Below the pieces are notes generated by a model, which worked only from the letters and a program-made list of their open reading frames with translations, was not told the DNA's origin and did no database searches. From Clostridium sp. UBA5530 (GTDB lineage Bacteria > Bacillota > Clostridia > Clostridiales > Clostridiaceae): 30,858 bases of DNA. The stretch lies in NCBI GenBank assembly GCA_002423705.1, contig DINW01000006.1, positions 29,941 through 60,798 of the forward strand, in the 5' to 3' direction. How positions within the stretch are numbered: position 1 is the stretch's first letter; every line of letters starts with the position of its first letter. The position numbers were made by a program, and so were the translations under genes. Below are positions 1-6,251 of the stretch, in pieces.

Positions 1-802
1 CAGTTTTAGATGTTACATTTATAGAAACAATGCCTAGAAGTGTGGCTGGAAGAAATATTTTCCACATCCCTGATTCTCCAACATATTGCTTGGCAACTAG
101 TGGAACTATGTAATAAATACTAAAAAGCATATAGTCCATCAATAATCCATTAGAAAATATTTTATATAAGTTTTTGTCACTAAGTACTTCTTTGTATTTT
201 ACCTTTTCTTTAACTTCAACTGACTTTTTCCCTTTGCTCTCTACCATAAGAACAATAACTATCAATAATCCAACAGCAATAAGAACTGCTGATACCAAAA
301 ACATAGCTGATATGCTGGCTACTTTTCTAAGTATTGGACCAAGTCCAAAGGCTACAGCAGCAGCTGCTCCAACTACGGTTCCTGCAGTTCCCATAGCTTT
401 ATTTTTCTTTTCATCAGTAAAGGAATCTCCCACCCATGAATAAGATACTCCTAGTACTGCACCACTTCCTAAAAATGCTCTGGCTATTATAAACACCACA
501 ATATTAGGTGCCATATAAGAAAGTACAAATCCAATTGTCATCTGTGTAAGTCCAGCTATAATAATAGGCTTTCTTCCCCATTTATCACTTAAAAGTCCAT
601 AAGGTATTTGGAATATAGCTTGTGTTAATCCGTAAATTCCAAGTGCAAGTCCTACAAGCTTTGGAGTGGCATTAGTTAAATCGTTTCCATATATGGCTAT
701 GAAGGGATTCATAAGTGCCATAGTAAATTCTACGATACCAACAATGATGCTTATTTTCAGGATAAAATTTTTTTCCTTGGAACTAAAACTAATTTCTTTC
801 AT
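1..802 (-). CDS. MFS drug/metabolite exporter, N-terminal two thirds (3' end off window)
   Basis: The reading frame starts at ATG 802 behind GGGGGA and stays open for 267 codons to the window edge, so the C-terminus is missing. The protein is strongly hydrophobic. It carries the MFS motif A between TM2 and TM3, as GLLSDKWGRKP around residues 68-78, and has about six membrane helices followed by a basic central loop near residues 190-210 (KGKKSVEVKEKVKYKE). This is the 12-TM MFS layout, close to multidrug or sugar efflux proteins. The substrate cannot be told from sequence. Its promoter is perfect consensus, with an inverted repeat over the start site, which suggests control by a dedicated repressor, but no regulator gene is in view. 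The family call is firm and the function is open. Confidence 0.85.
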   Translation of the reverse strand, partial: MKEISFSSKEKNFILKISIIVGIVEFTMALMNPFIAIYGNDLTNATPKLVGLALGIYGLTQAIFQIPYGLLSDKWGRKPIIIAGLTQMTIGFVLSYMAPNIVVFIIARAFLGSGAVLGVSYSWVGDSFTDEKKNKAMGTAGTVVGAAAAVAFGLGPILRKVASISAMFLVSAVLIAVGLLIVIVLMVESKGKKSVEVKEKVKYKEVLSDKNLYKIFSNGLLMDYMLFSIYYIVPLVAKQYVGESGMWKIFLPATLLGIVSINVTSKT

Positions 803-823
803 AGATATTCCCCCATTTTCTAG

Positions 824-858
824 AAAACTATAAATACGTTTTCAGTTTTTATAGTTTT
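824..858 (-). promoter_or_regulatory. Inverted repeat over the MFS transcription start (putative operator)
   Basis: The arms AAAACTATAAA (824-834) and TTTATAGTTTT (848-858) are perfect 11-bp inverted repeats with a 13-nt spacer. The distal arm abuts the -10 box, so the repeat covers the expected start site. This position is typical of a repressor operator. It could also form a 5' hairpin in the mRNA. Confidence 0.55.
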
Positions 859-887
859 ATTATAATGTGGTCTAAATTTTCTGTCAA
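859..887 (-). promoter_or_regulatory. Consensus sigma-A promoter of the MFS gene
   Basis: On the minus strand TTGACA (882-887) and TATAAT (859-864) are separated by exactly 17 nt, a perfect match to the housekeeping promoter consensus. It lies 57 nt upstream of the MFS start codon. Confidence 0.85.
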
Positions 888-1001
888 TAACATAATTAAA
901 AATATCCTATTATTCCTTTAATAAATCATCAGTTATATTAATATTTTCACTTTCCCTGGATAAACTAACATAGAAGACTCTTATTGTAGGAGGGATTTTT
1001 C

Positions 1002-1172
1002 ATGGATAATAATAAAAATAGAATGAAGGACCACCCTAAATCCAATGCTGAACTTAGAAAGATATATTCTAAGTATGGTGCTGAAATTGGAATGGAAAAT
1101 GGAGAAAAAATTGGGGCCCATAGTAACGGCAAAAAATTTACTAAGCGCTCTAAATTATCTCACAATAAATAG
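1002..1172 (+). CDS. Small basic protein of unknown function (56 aa)
   Basis: ATG 1002 follows a strong TAGGAGGGA ribosome binding site, and the frame ends at TAG 1172. The product is very hydrophilic and lysine/asparagine rich (starts MDNNKNRMKDHPKSNAELRK). It has no membrane segment or signal peptide and no cysteines. The segment near residues 25-45, YGAEIGMENGEKIG, is glycine rich. I do not recognise a family. The gene is followed 11 nt later by a second tiny gene with an almost identical translation start, and both end before a shared terminator, so they form a two-gene transcript. Small basic proteins of this kind are common among clostridial sporulation genes, but nothing here proves that. 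Confidence 0.6.
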   Translation: MDNNKNRMKDHPKSNAELRKIYSKYGAEIGMENGEKIGAHSNGKKFTKRSKLSHNK

Positions 1173-1183
1173 GAGGGATTTTC

Positions 1184-1330
1184 ATGAGTAATAAACATTG
1201 TTGTGGTAAATGTAAAAAGTCTGCTACAGATCCATCCTCACCAAACTATGCTGAAAAAGTAAAAAATAAAGCTAACTCTAAAAGCCCCTATGGGGAAAAT
1301 GAACCTTCATCTCATACTACTTATAAATAA
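1184..1330 (+). CDS. Small Cys-containing protein of unknown function (48 aa)
   Basis: ATG 1184 follows TAGGAGGGATTTTC, nearly the same leader as the gene before it, and the frame closes at TAA 1330. The amino end carries a CCGKCKK cluster (Cys 6, 7 and 10) that could bind metal or form disulfides. The rest is a polar, Ser/Pro/Lys/Asn-rich tail with no membrane segment. No family recognised. Co-transcription with the preceding gene is inferred from the 11-nt gap and the terminator at 1337-1372. Spore-associated or stress small proteins are possible roles, but unsupported. Confidence 0.55.
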   Translation: MSNKHCCGKCKKSATDPSSPNYAEKVKNKANSKSPYGENEPSSHTTYK

Positions 1331-1336
1331 AATAAC

Positions 1337-1372
1337 TAGGATTCTTAGTTAAATACTATACTAAGAATCCTA
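1337..1372. terminator. Bidirectional terminator between small genes and eut operon
   Basis: A perfect 13-bp stem (TAGGATTCTTAGT at 1337-1349 pairs with 1360-1372) has a 10-nt loop and T-rich flanks on both strands. It can end the plus-strand small-gene transcript and the minus-strand eut transcript, whose last stop codon is at 1383. Confidence 0.85.
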
Positions 1373-1382
1373 ATTTATTTTA

Positions 1383-1865
1383 TTAGCCTTGTGATGCCCA
1401 ATCTGCAGGGTAAGTTACATAAATAAATCTTGCATAATTTGGTACTGAGAATTTAATCTTACTTCCCTTTGGTATCAATATTAACTCCCCTGTATCCGCA
1501 GATATTTTTCTTCCATTGATTATTATATCTAAGTGCCCTTCTATAACATAATCTATTTCATCATAGTTCAAAATCCAATCAAAGGTAGTTTCTCTCATTT
1601 CCATTATGCCACAGCCTAGTCTTGGACTTTCTTGCAATGTAAAGAGATCCTTTGTATAAACTTCATCAGTTATGTTACCGGTATCTAGTTTATCAGAATG
1701 CTCTACTTTTATATTAGGAACCTTTATAGATGTAACTCCACTTAGTGGTTCAACATCTTTAGAAAAATTTTCTGAACTTTGTTGGCTACACCCTTGAAGC
1801 TGCTCTTCTATTATTTGCCTTACTAAGTTCTCTAAGGATGATCTGTCTAACTCTTTTTTATCCAT
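1383..1865 (-). CDS. eutQ: EutQ, cupin-fold ethanolamine utilization protein / acetate kinase
   Basis: The 160-residue protein has a C-terminal cupin barrel (about residues 75-155) with the EutQ-typical segments FDWILNYDEIDYVIEGHL and GELILIPKGSKIKF. Salmonella EutQ has acetate kinase activity, so it could finish the acetyl-phosphate to acetate plus ATP step after PduL; that role here is inferred from the family. It is shorter than the enterobacterial protein (about 230 aa), as is usual in Firmicutes. Residues 4-24 (KELDRSSLENLVRQIIEEQL) look like an amphipathic encapsulation helix followed by a Ser-rich linker, which suggests it goes inside the shell. The start lies one base after the eutH stop, and it is the last gene of the operon. 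Confidence 0.9.
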   Translation of the reverse strand: MDKKELDRSSLENLVRQIIEEQLQGCSQQSSENFSKDVEPLSGVTSIKVPNIKVEHSDKLDTGNITDEVYTKDLFTLQESPRLGCGIMEMRETTFDWILNYDEIDYVIEGHLDIIINGRKISADTGELILIPKGSKIKFSVPNYARFIYVTYPADWASQG

Positions 1866-1866
1866 A

Positions 1867-2961
1867 TTAAGATTTTTCCTTTCCTAATGTTTTATTTGCA
1901 ATAAATATACCTACTATTACCGCAGTTATTCCACCTACTAACTTCGCCGCTATCATAGGTGCTATCATGTCTGGATTAAATCCTGCTGTAAAGCCTAAGT
2001 GATCTCCAAAAACGAAGGCTGCAGATACTGCAAAGGCTACATTAAGTATCTTGCCTCTATCATCCATATCCTTCATCATATCCAACATGGGTATACAATT
2101 AGCTAAGCTAGCTACCATTCCAGCTGCTGCCACATCATTCATTCCTAAAACTTTACCTAAAGCCATAAGAGGCTTTTTAAAAACTTTAGTTATTACATAA
2201 ACCAAAGGAAATGCTCCTGCTAAAACTATAGCAATATCTCCTACTATAGATATACCATCATGAATAGGATTCATTCCCGGTATCACAACTAATCCTGTTA
2301 ACTGTTCAATAATGGCTGCTCCTAAGCCTATAGTTATTACTATAAGAACAAACTTACCAAAGTAAGTAAAACCTATTATCATTCCCTTTTCAAAGAATAC
2401 TAAGCCTAAAGCTATCAAAACAGCAAATATTATTATAGGTATTAAGTTTCTTAAAATCATCATTACTGGAAATCCTGCTACGATTCCTCCTACAAAAGCA
2501 CCTATGGGTACAGTAATTATACCTGCTAATATTCCTGTTGCTAAAAACTTTTGATCCTCTGGTCTTATTATCCCTAATGCTACTGGAATAATGAACACTA
2601 TTGTTGGCCCCATTAATGCTCCAACGATTAAACCTCCAAATAATCCTGCTTGGGGATCTATAGCAAGCTCCATAGCCAATGGTGCTCCACCCATGTCATT
2701 AGCCAATAAAGACCCTGCAAACATGGCTGGATCAGCTCCTAGTAGATTAAATACGGGAACCACCACAGGCTTTAATATATTAGCTAGAACTGGTGCTAGA
2801 CATATTACTCCTACCATGGCAAGGGCTAAAGACCCCATTGCCATAATTCCTTCTTCAAATTTTTCTCCTAATCCAAACTTATTTCCTATGCATTTATCTA
2901 ATGCTCCTAATGCCATAAAAAATACCATTATGTATATAATTACCTCATTAATACCCATCAT
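1867..2961 (-). CDS. eutH: EutH, ethanolamine transporter
   Basis: This is a 364-residue polytopic membrane protein with about ten hydrophobic helices. It has the conserved EutH segments LLANDMGGAPLAMELA (about residues 86-101) and FGDHLGFTAGFNPDMIAPMI near 317-337. EutH imports ethanolamine, mainly when it is scarce or protonated. The frame begins ATGATG behind AGGAGG. The second ATG (2958) has the better 6-nt spacing and may be the true start. It follows the PduT-like shell gene by 11 nt and is followed immediately by eutQ. Confidence 0.95.
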   Translation of the reverse strand: MMGINEVIIYIMVFFMALGALDKCIGNKFGLGEKFEEGIMAMGSLALAMVGVICLAPVLANILKPVVVPVFNLLGADPAMFAGSLLANDMGGAPLAMELAIDPQAGLFGGLIVGALMGPTIVFIIPVALGIIRPEDQKFLATGILAGIITVPIGAFVGGIVAGFPVMMILRNLIPIIIFAVLIALGLVFFEKGMIIGFTYFGKFVLIVITIGLGAAIIEQLTGLVVIPGMNPIHDGISIVGDIAIVLAGAFPLVYVITKVFKKPLMALGKVLGMNDVAAAGMVASLANCIPMLDMMKDMDDRGKILNVAFAVSAAFVFGDHLGFTAGFNPDMIAPMIAAKLVGGITAVIVGIFIANKTLGKEKS

Positions 2962-2972
2962 ATTCCTCCTTT

Positions 2973-3521
2973 CTATGATATGAACATGGATATTATTGCA
3001 GAATCTGGAGAGGGTATTACTGATATGTTTACAATTTTTTTCTCATCTATGGATTCTTTAGCAACTTTTATTCCATTTTCTACTTCACTTACCTCTCCAG
3101 AAACTATAGATACAAATTTTCCTCCTATACAAAAGGCTAACTGCATCTTCACTATGGAAACATTGGAATACTTAACCGCTTTATCTAAAGCCTGTATGCC
3201 ACTACATACACTATTGGTTTCAAAAATTCCAAAAGCTCCCTTTGACCTTATGTTATATTTATTTTTTAAACCTTTGATTATATCATCGTGAACAGCATTT
3301 AATACAAACTTATCTACTGCATACCCCTGAGATATTCCTATACCACAATCAATAGCTTCTTTGACCTCTCCTTCGTTGCCACTTATTATAGATAAAAACT
3401 TTCCCGGGCATATATTTTTAAAAAATATAAGCTCCACATTAGATTTTTTTATCATATAATCTGAAACCTCTATACCCTTGCTTATGGAGCGAAATTCTAG
3501 GGCTCCTATACTTTTATTCAT
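2973..3521 (-). CDS. PduT-like tandem-domain (BMC-T) shell protein with Fe-S cysteine
   Basis: The protein has two BMC domains in tandem: residues 1-90 with IGALEFRSISKGIEVSDYMI, and about 94-175 with AFGIFETNSVCSGIQALDKA. This makes it a pseudohexameric trimer shell subunit. It aligns with Pdu PduT across its whole length. If it starts at the second ATG (3521; AGGTGG spaced 6 nt), its ICPGKF cysteine is residue 38, the position that in PduT trimers holds a 4Fe-4S cluster in the central pore. Electron transfer or cofactor passage across the shell is therefore plausible, but is inferred. An alternative start at 3524 adds one residue. The frame overlaps the eutN stop, implying translational coupling. 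Confidence 0.85.
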   Translation of the reverse strand: MNKSIGALEFRSISKGIEVSDYMIKKSNVELIFFKNICPGKFLSIISGNEGEVKEAIDCGIGISQGYAVDKFVLNAVHDDIIKGLKNKYNIRSKGAFGIFETNSVCSGIQALDKAVKYSNVSIVKMQLAFCIGGKFVSIVSGEVSEVENGIKVAKESIDEKKIVNISVIPSPDSAIISMFIS

Positions 3522-3789
3522 CATCCTCCACCTCTATAGAGTCTATTATGGCAATTATTGTTGAGTCTACAGGTACCTCTACAGACCCAGCAGCTTTTCT
3601 AGCTGCACCACCCTGGGTAAGCATCACTAAATCTCCTTGCCCTGCTCCAACACCATCTGCAGCCACAATAAATTTATCACTTTCCTCTTTGTGGTTCTTT
3701 AATGGCCTTACAACTAGAAATTTCTGTCCATTGAGATTTTCATCCTTTTTAGTAGACCATACCTTTCCTACAACTCTGCCTATAATCAT
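3514..3789 (-). CDS. eutN: EutN, pentameric shell vertex protein
   Basis: This is a 91-residue EutN/CcmL/CsoS4-family protein with the family pattern MIIGRVVGKVWSTKKDENLN at the start, FLVVRPL in the middle and VVAADGVGAGQGDLVMLTQG-type residues around 42-61. Such proteins form pentamers that cap the twelve vertices of microcompartments. The gene starts two nt after the preceding hypothetical, behind GGAGGATAAAA. Its 3' end overlaps the next BMC gene. Confidence 0.95.
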   Translation of the reverse strand: MIIGRVVGKVWSTKKDENLNGQKFLVVRPLKNHKEESDKFIVAADGVGAGQGDLVMLTQGGAARKAAGSVEVPVDSTIIAIIDSIEVEDDE

Positions 3790-3791
3790 TT

Positions 3792-4421
3792 TTATCCTCC
3801 ACTTCTTTTTACCAAATCAATATGATGGATTTTTAAGAAATCAACTGCCAGAGGGGTCACTATGCTCTTAGAGTCTATTACAATAGTATTTACACCCCTA
3901 TTATAGTATCCTCTTACCTCTTCCTCCGTTATGAGCTTCTTCTTTATCACCCCTGGGGTGCACCCATTATTTGTAATTTCACTATTTCCAAAAGAATTCC
4001 CTATGATTTCTACTCCATAATTCCTAAGTTGCTTTTCAAAATCTAGATATTTAATGTAAACCTGCTTTGGGGCAGTATCTTTATATTTTCTATATTGTAG
4101 CCCTTCCTCCATAACATATACTTTTCTTCCCTTCATAATCATTGTTATAATAAAGCTTTCTTCTTCTGATGATGGTGTTAAACTTGCTATATTAGCTATG
4201 GACTTTAAGCATAGCTTAGGAACTATGGCTACATCACAATCTTTTATACTTTCATCATAGGTTAGCACTTCATATTGATTTCCTAGGATTTCATAATATT
4301 TATGAAATTCTCTATCATTAAAAACCACTGCCAGTTTTTTTTCTCTTAAAGTAGTAGGAGTTTCTTTGATTCTCTTATAAACTTCTTCAACTATGAAATC
4401 TACCAACTTTTCAGTGTCCAT
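3792..4421 (-). CDS. Firmicute eut-operon hypothetical protein (TIGR02536-like)
   Basis: I chose ATG 4421 because it sits 7 nt behind a perfect AGGAGG; the earlier in-frame ATG at 4445 has no ribosome site. The resulting 209-residue protein resembles a family known only from ethanolamine microcompartment loci of Gram-positive bacteria (TIGR02536, function unknown). Residues 1-22 (MDTEKLVDFIVEEVYKRIKE) form an amphipathic helix like an encapsulation peptide. Then comes an alpha/beta core of flavoprotein-like appearance (KLAVVFNDREF, CDVAIVPKL, KGRKVYVMEEG). The last 45 residues (ITEEEVRGYY to IVTPLAVDFLKIHHIDLV) repeat a module seen at the N-terminus of the neighbouring EutT. No catalytic residue pattern is recognisable. 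Confidence 0.75.
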   Translation of the reverse strand: MDTEKLVDFIVEEVYKRIKETPTTLREKKLAVVFNDREFHKYYEILGNQYEVLTYDESIKDCDVAIVPKLCLKSIANIASLTPSSEEESFIITMIMKGRKVYVMEEGLQYRKYKDTAPKQVYIKYLDFEKQLRNYGVEIIGNSFGNSEITNNGCTPGVIKKKLITEEEVRGYYNRGVNTIVIDSKSIVTPLAVDFLKIHHIDLVKRSGG

Positions 4422-4441
4422 AGAATCTCCTCCTAAAGCAT

Positions 4442-5068
4442 TCATCTTACTATTCTAGCTAAAGTTCCCTTTGAAAATCCACAAGCATTAGCTTCATCGT
4501 AATCTATATGCATATAAGTTTTGAAATTTGGACTAACCCTTATTACTGTATCCTCAAAAATTAATTGTCTTTGACCTAAGACCTCTACTTTCACTATTTC
4601 CTTATCTTTAACTCCGAATTTTTCTGCATCCTCAGGAGTTATATGTATATGCCTTTTAGCTACTATGAGTCCCTTATTTAAGGTAATAGAAGCTCTATCC
4701 GTAGATATAATTATTCCTGGGGTTTCATCTATAAAACCACTTTCCCTAACTGGAACCTTAGTTCCTAAAGCTAATGCATCTGTAAGAGAAACCTCAACTT
4801 GAGTTTCCTTTCTAGTAGGACCCAAAACTATAACATTAGCTATAGAGCCCTTAGGCCCTGTTATAGTTACCCTTTCTTTACAAGCATACTGACCTGGTTG
4901 AGACAAATCCTTGGCTTTAGTGAGAGTATATCCTGGTCCAAACAATATTTCTACATGCTCCTTTGATAAATGAACATGCCTTCCTGAAGCTTCTACTTCA
5001 ATAAAAAATTGTTTTTTTACCCTATCAACTACTTCGTTAATTATATAGTCTAATGAAACATTGCTCAT
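4442..5068 (-). CDS. pduL: PduL-type phosphotransacylase (EutD role)
   Basis: The 208-residue protein carries the two duplicated PduL barrel motifs, EASGRHVHLSKEH near residues 26-38 and AKRHIHITPEDAEKF near 137-151, whose histidines bind zinc, and a C-terminal YMHIDYDEANACG. PduL converts acetyl-CoA and phosphate to acetyl-phosphate and CoA. Here it replaces the unrelated Pta-type EutD of enteric bacteria. The first 20 residues (MSNVSLDYIINEVVDRVKKQ) are an amphipathic helix, the usual PduL encapsulation peptide. The start follows AGGTGATAAA, and the gene lies 12 nt after eutT. Its end overlaps the unused upstream ATG of the next frame. Confidence 0.95.
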   Translation of the reverse strand: MSNVSLDYIINEVVDRVKKQFFIEVEASGRHVHLSKEHVEILFGPGYTLTKAKDLSQPGQYACKERVTITGPKGSIANVIVLGPTRKETQVEVSLTDALALGTKVPVRESGFIDETPGIIISTDRASITLNKGLIVAKRHIHITPEDAEKFGVKDKEIVKVEVLGQRQLIFEDTVIRVSPNFKTYMHIDYDEANACGFSKGTLARIVR

Positions 5069-5080
5069 TTTATCACCTAC

Positions 5081-5854
5081 TTAACTATACTTTCCCACTC
5101 TATATTTATAAATCATAATCCAAAATAAAGATGATAACCTATTTAAAGCTTTTATTATATCTCCTCTTTCCACATTGCCATATTGATCTTTAAAAGCTTT
5201 ATATGCCATAAGTTCTGTTTCTCTTACTAGAGCTCTGACACTGTTTAAAACAACTGCTATCTCACCCATGGTATATTGTACAGGTTCATACTTTAATCCA
5301 AAGTTTTTTTCAGGATAATGGGACATCTTTCTTATTTCTGTAGCATCCATTCCCTGAAGGTTAATATCTTTCACAGATTCATCTAGAACTTCACACCTTA
5401 TAAGGTGCCTAACATATTCTAATATCTCTTGAAGGTCATCTACTAGTTTAGGTACTTTCTCTTTGTGACATAACATTTGTGTCTCTAGTATTTTTCCTTC
5501 TAAAGAATCTAATTTTCCTCTTAATGCAATCCTAGGGTGATCTTTAAAAACCAAAATGTTACCATGAAGTTGAGTCATATACTCAGGTTTTTCATCTAGC
5601 TCAGCTCCAAATATAGTTTTATATCTGGCTTTCACTGAAGTGGAGGTTAGAGTCTTTTCCATATCCACATTATCACTCTCCATACTACAATTTTTTGGTG
5701 AGTCCACATATTTTACTGAAATATTGTGGTCATGTAAAAAGGTTATTGCCGCTGGAGTTATTATTTGTTTTTTGTGTACTTCAAATTCCTTGACTTCATC
5801 TAAATTTTTACTTTTCAATAGCCTTCTTACTTCATTTTCAGTTAATACTCCCAT
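5081..5854 (-). CDS. eutT: EutT, ATP:cob(I)alamin adenosyltransferase
   Basis: This 257-residue protein supplies adenosylcobalamin to EutBC. It has an N-terminal module (residues 4-50) ending in IITPAAITFLHDHNISVKYV, then the EutT core with HPRIALRGKLDSLEG (about 106-120) and MGEIAVVLNSVRALVRETEL near 207-226. The HX11CCX2C metal-binding motif described in Salmonella EutT is not visible; only single scattered cysteines occur (for example NC, MLCH and IRC). It may therefore be a non-metal type. It is separated from eutM by an 86-nt gap that holds a perfect 18-bp hairpin. Its ribosome site (AGGGATG) is weaker than most in the operon. Confidence 0.9.
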   Translation of the reverse strand: MGVLTENEVRRLLKSKNLDEVKEFEVHKKQIITPAAITFLHDHNISVKYVDSPKNCSMESDNVDMEKTLTSTSVKARYKTIFGAELDEKPEYMTQLHGNILVFKDHPRIALRGKLDSLEGKILETQMLCHKEKVPKLVDDLQEILEYVRHLIRCEVLDESVKDINLQGMDATEIRKMSHYPEKNFGLKYEPVQYTMGEIAVVLNSVRALVRETELMAYKAFKDQYGNVERGDIIKALNRLSSLFWIMIYKYRVGKYS

Positions 5855-5892
5855 GTTTACACATCCCTAATTAAATGTAATAGCCTTAATTG

Positions 5893-5934
5893 TTTACTAT
5901 TGATAGGGAATAAAAGTTCCCTATCAATAGTAAA
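5893..5934 (-). repeat. Perfect 18-bp hairpin between eutM and eutT
   Basis: Arms 5893-5910 (TTTACTATTGATAGGGAA) and 5917-5934 are exact reverse complements with a 6-nt loop. It lies in the middle of the operon, 7 nt after the eutM stop and 39 nt before eutT. There is no T run after it on the minus strand, so full termination is unlikely. An mRNA processing or stability element, or a partial terminator, fits better. Confidence 0.8.
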
Positions 5935-5940
5935 TCTATT

Positions 5941-6228
5941 TTATTGTTGAGCTCCCTTTGGAAGAATTGCATCTACCTCCACATGAGGTCTTGGAATCAC
6001 ATGAACAGATATCAATTCTCCAACTCTTTCTGCTGCAGCTGCTCCAGCATCTGTAGCTGCCTTAACTGCACCTACATCACCTCTAACCATAACAGTTACA
6101 AGACCGCCACCTACTTGTTCTTTTCCTACTAATTGAACATTAGCTGCCTTAACCATAGCATCTGCCGCCTCAATGGCCCCAACTAGTCCCTTTGTCTCTA
6201 TCATTCCTAATGCATTTGAAGTTACCAT
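5941..6228 (-). CDS. eutM: EutM, major hexameric shell protein
   Basis: This 95-residue single-domain BMC protein has the canonical pattern: NALGMIETKGLVGAIEAADA at the start, VGGGLVTVMVRGDVGAVKAA in the middle and HVIPRPH near residue 80. It forms flat hexamers with a small central pore and is usually the most abundant shell subunit. Its ribosome site is a full AGGAGG 10 nt from ATG. A strong hairpin directly downstream could protect its mRNA and raise its dose, which is inference. Confidence 0.97.
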   Translation of the reverse strand: MVTSNALGMIETKGLVGAIEAADAMVKAANVQLVGKEQVGGGLVTVMVRGDVGAVKAATDAGAAAAERVGELISVHVIPRPHVEVDAILPKGAQQ

Positions 6229-6251
6229 AGATTTTATTCCTCCTTTAACTT

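Noticed and set aside
2591..2983. Plus-strand open frame of 130 codons antisense to eutH
   Set aside because: It is a shadow of the well-supported eutH frame, with proline/alanine/asparagine-skewed content and no ribosome site.
4422..4445. Upstream ATG 4445 for the eut hypothetical
   Set aside because: It has no ribosome site, whereas ATG 4421 follows AGGAGG at ideal spacing.
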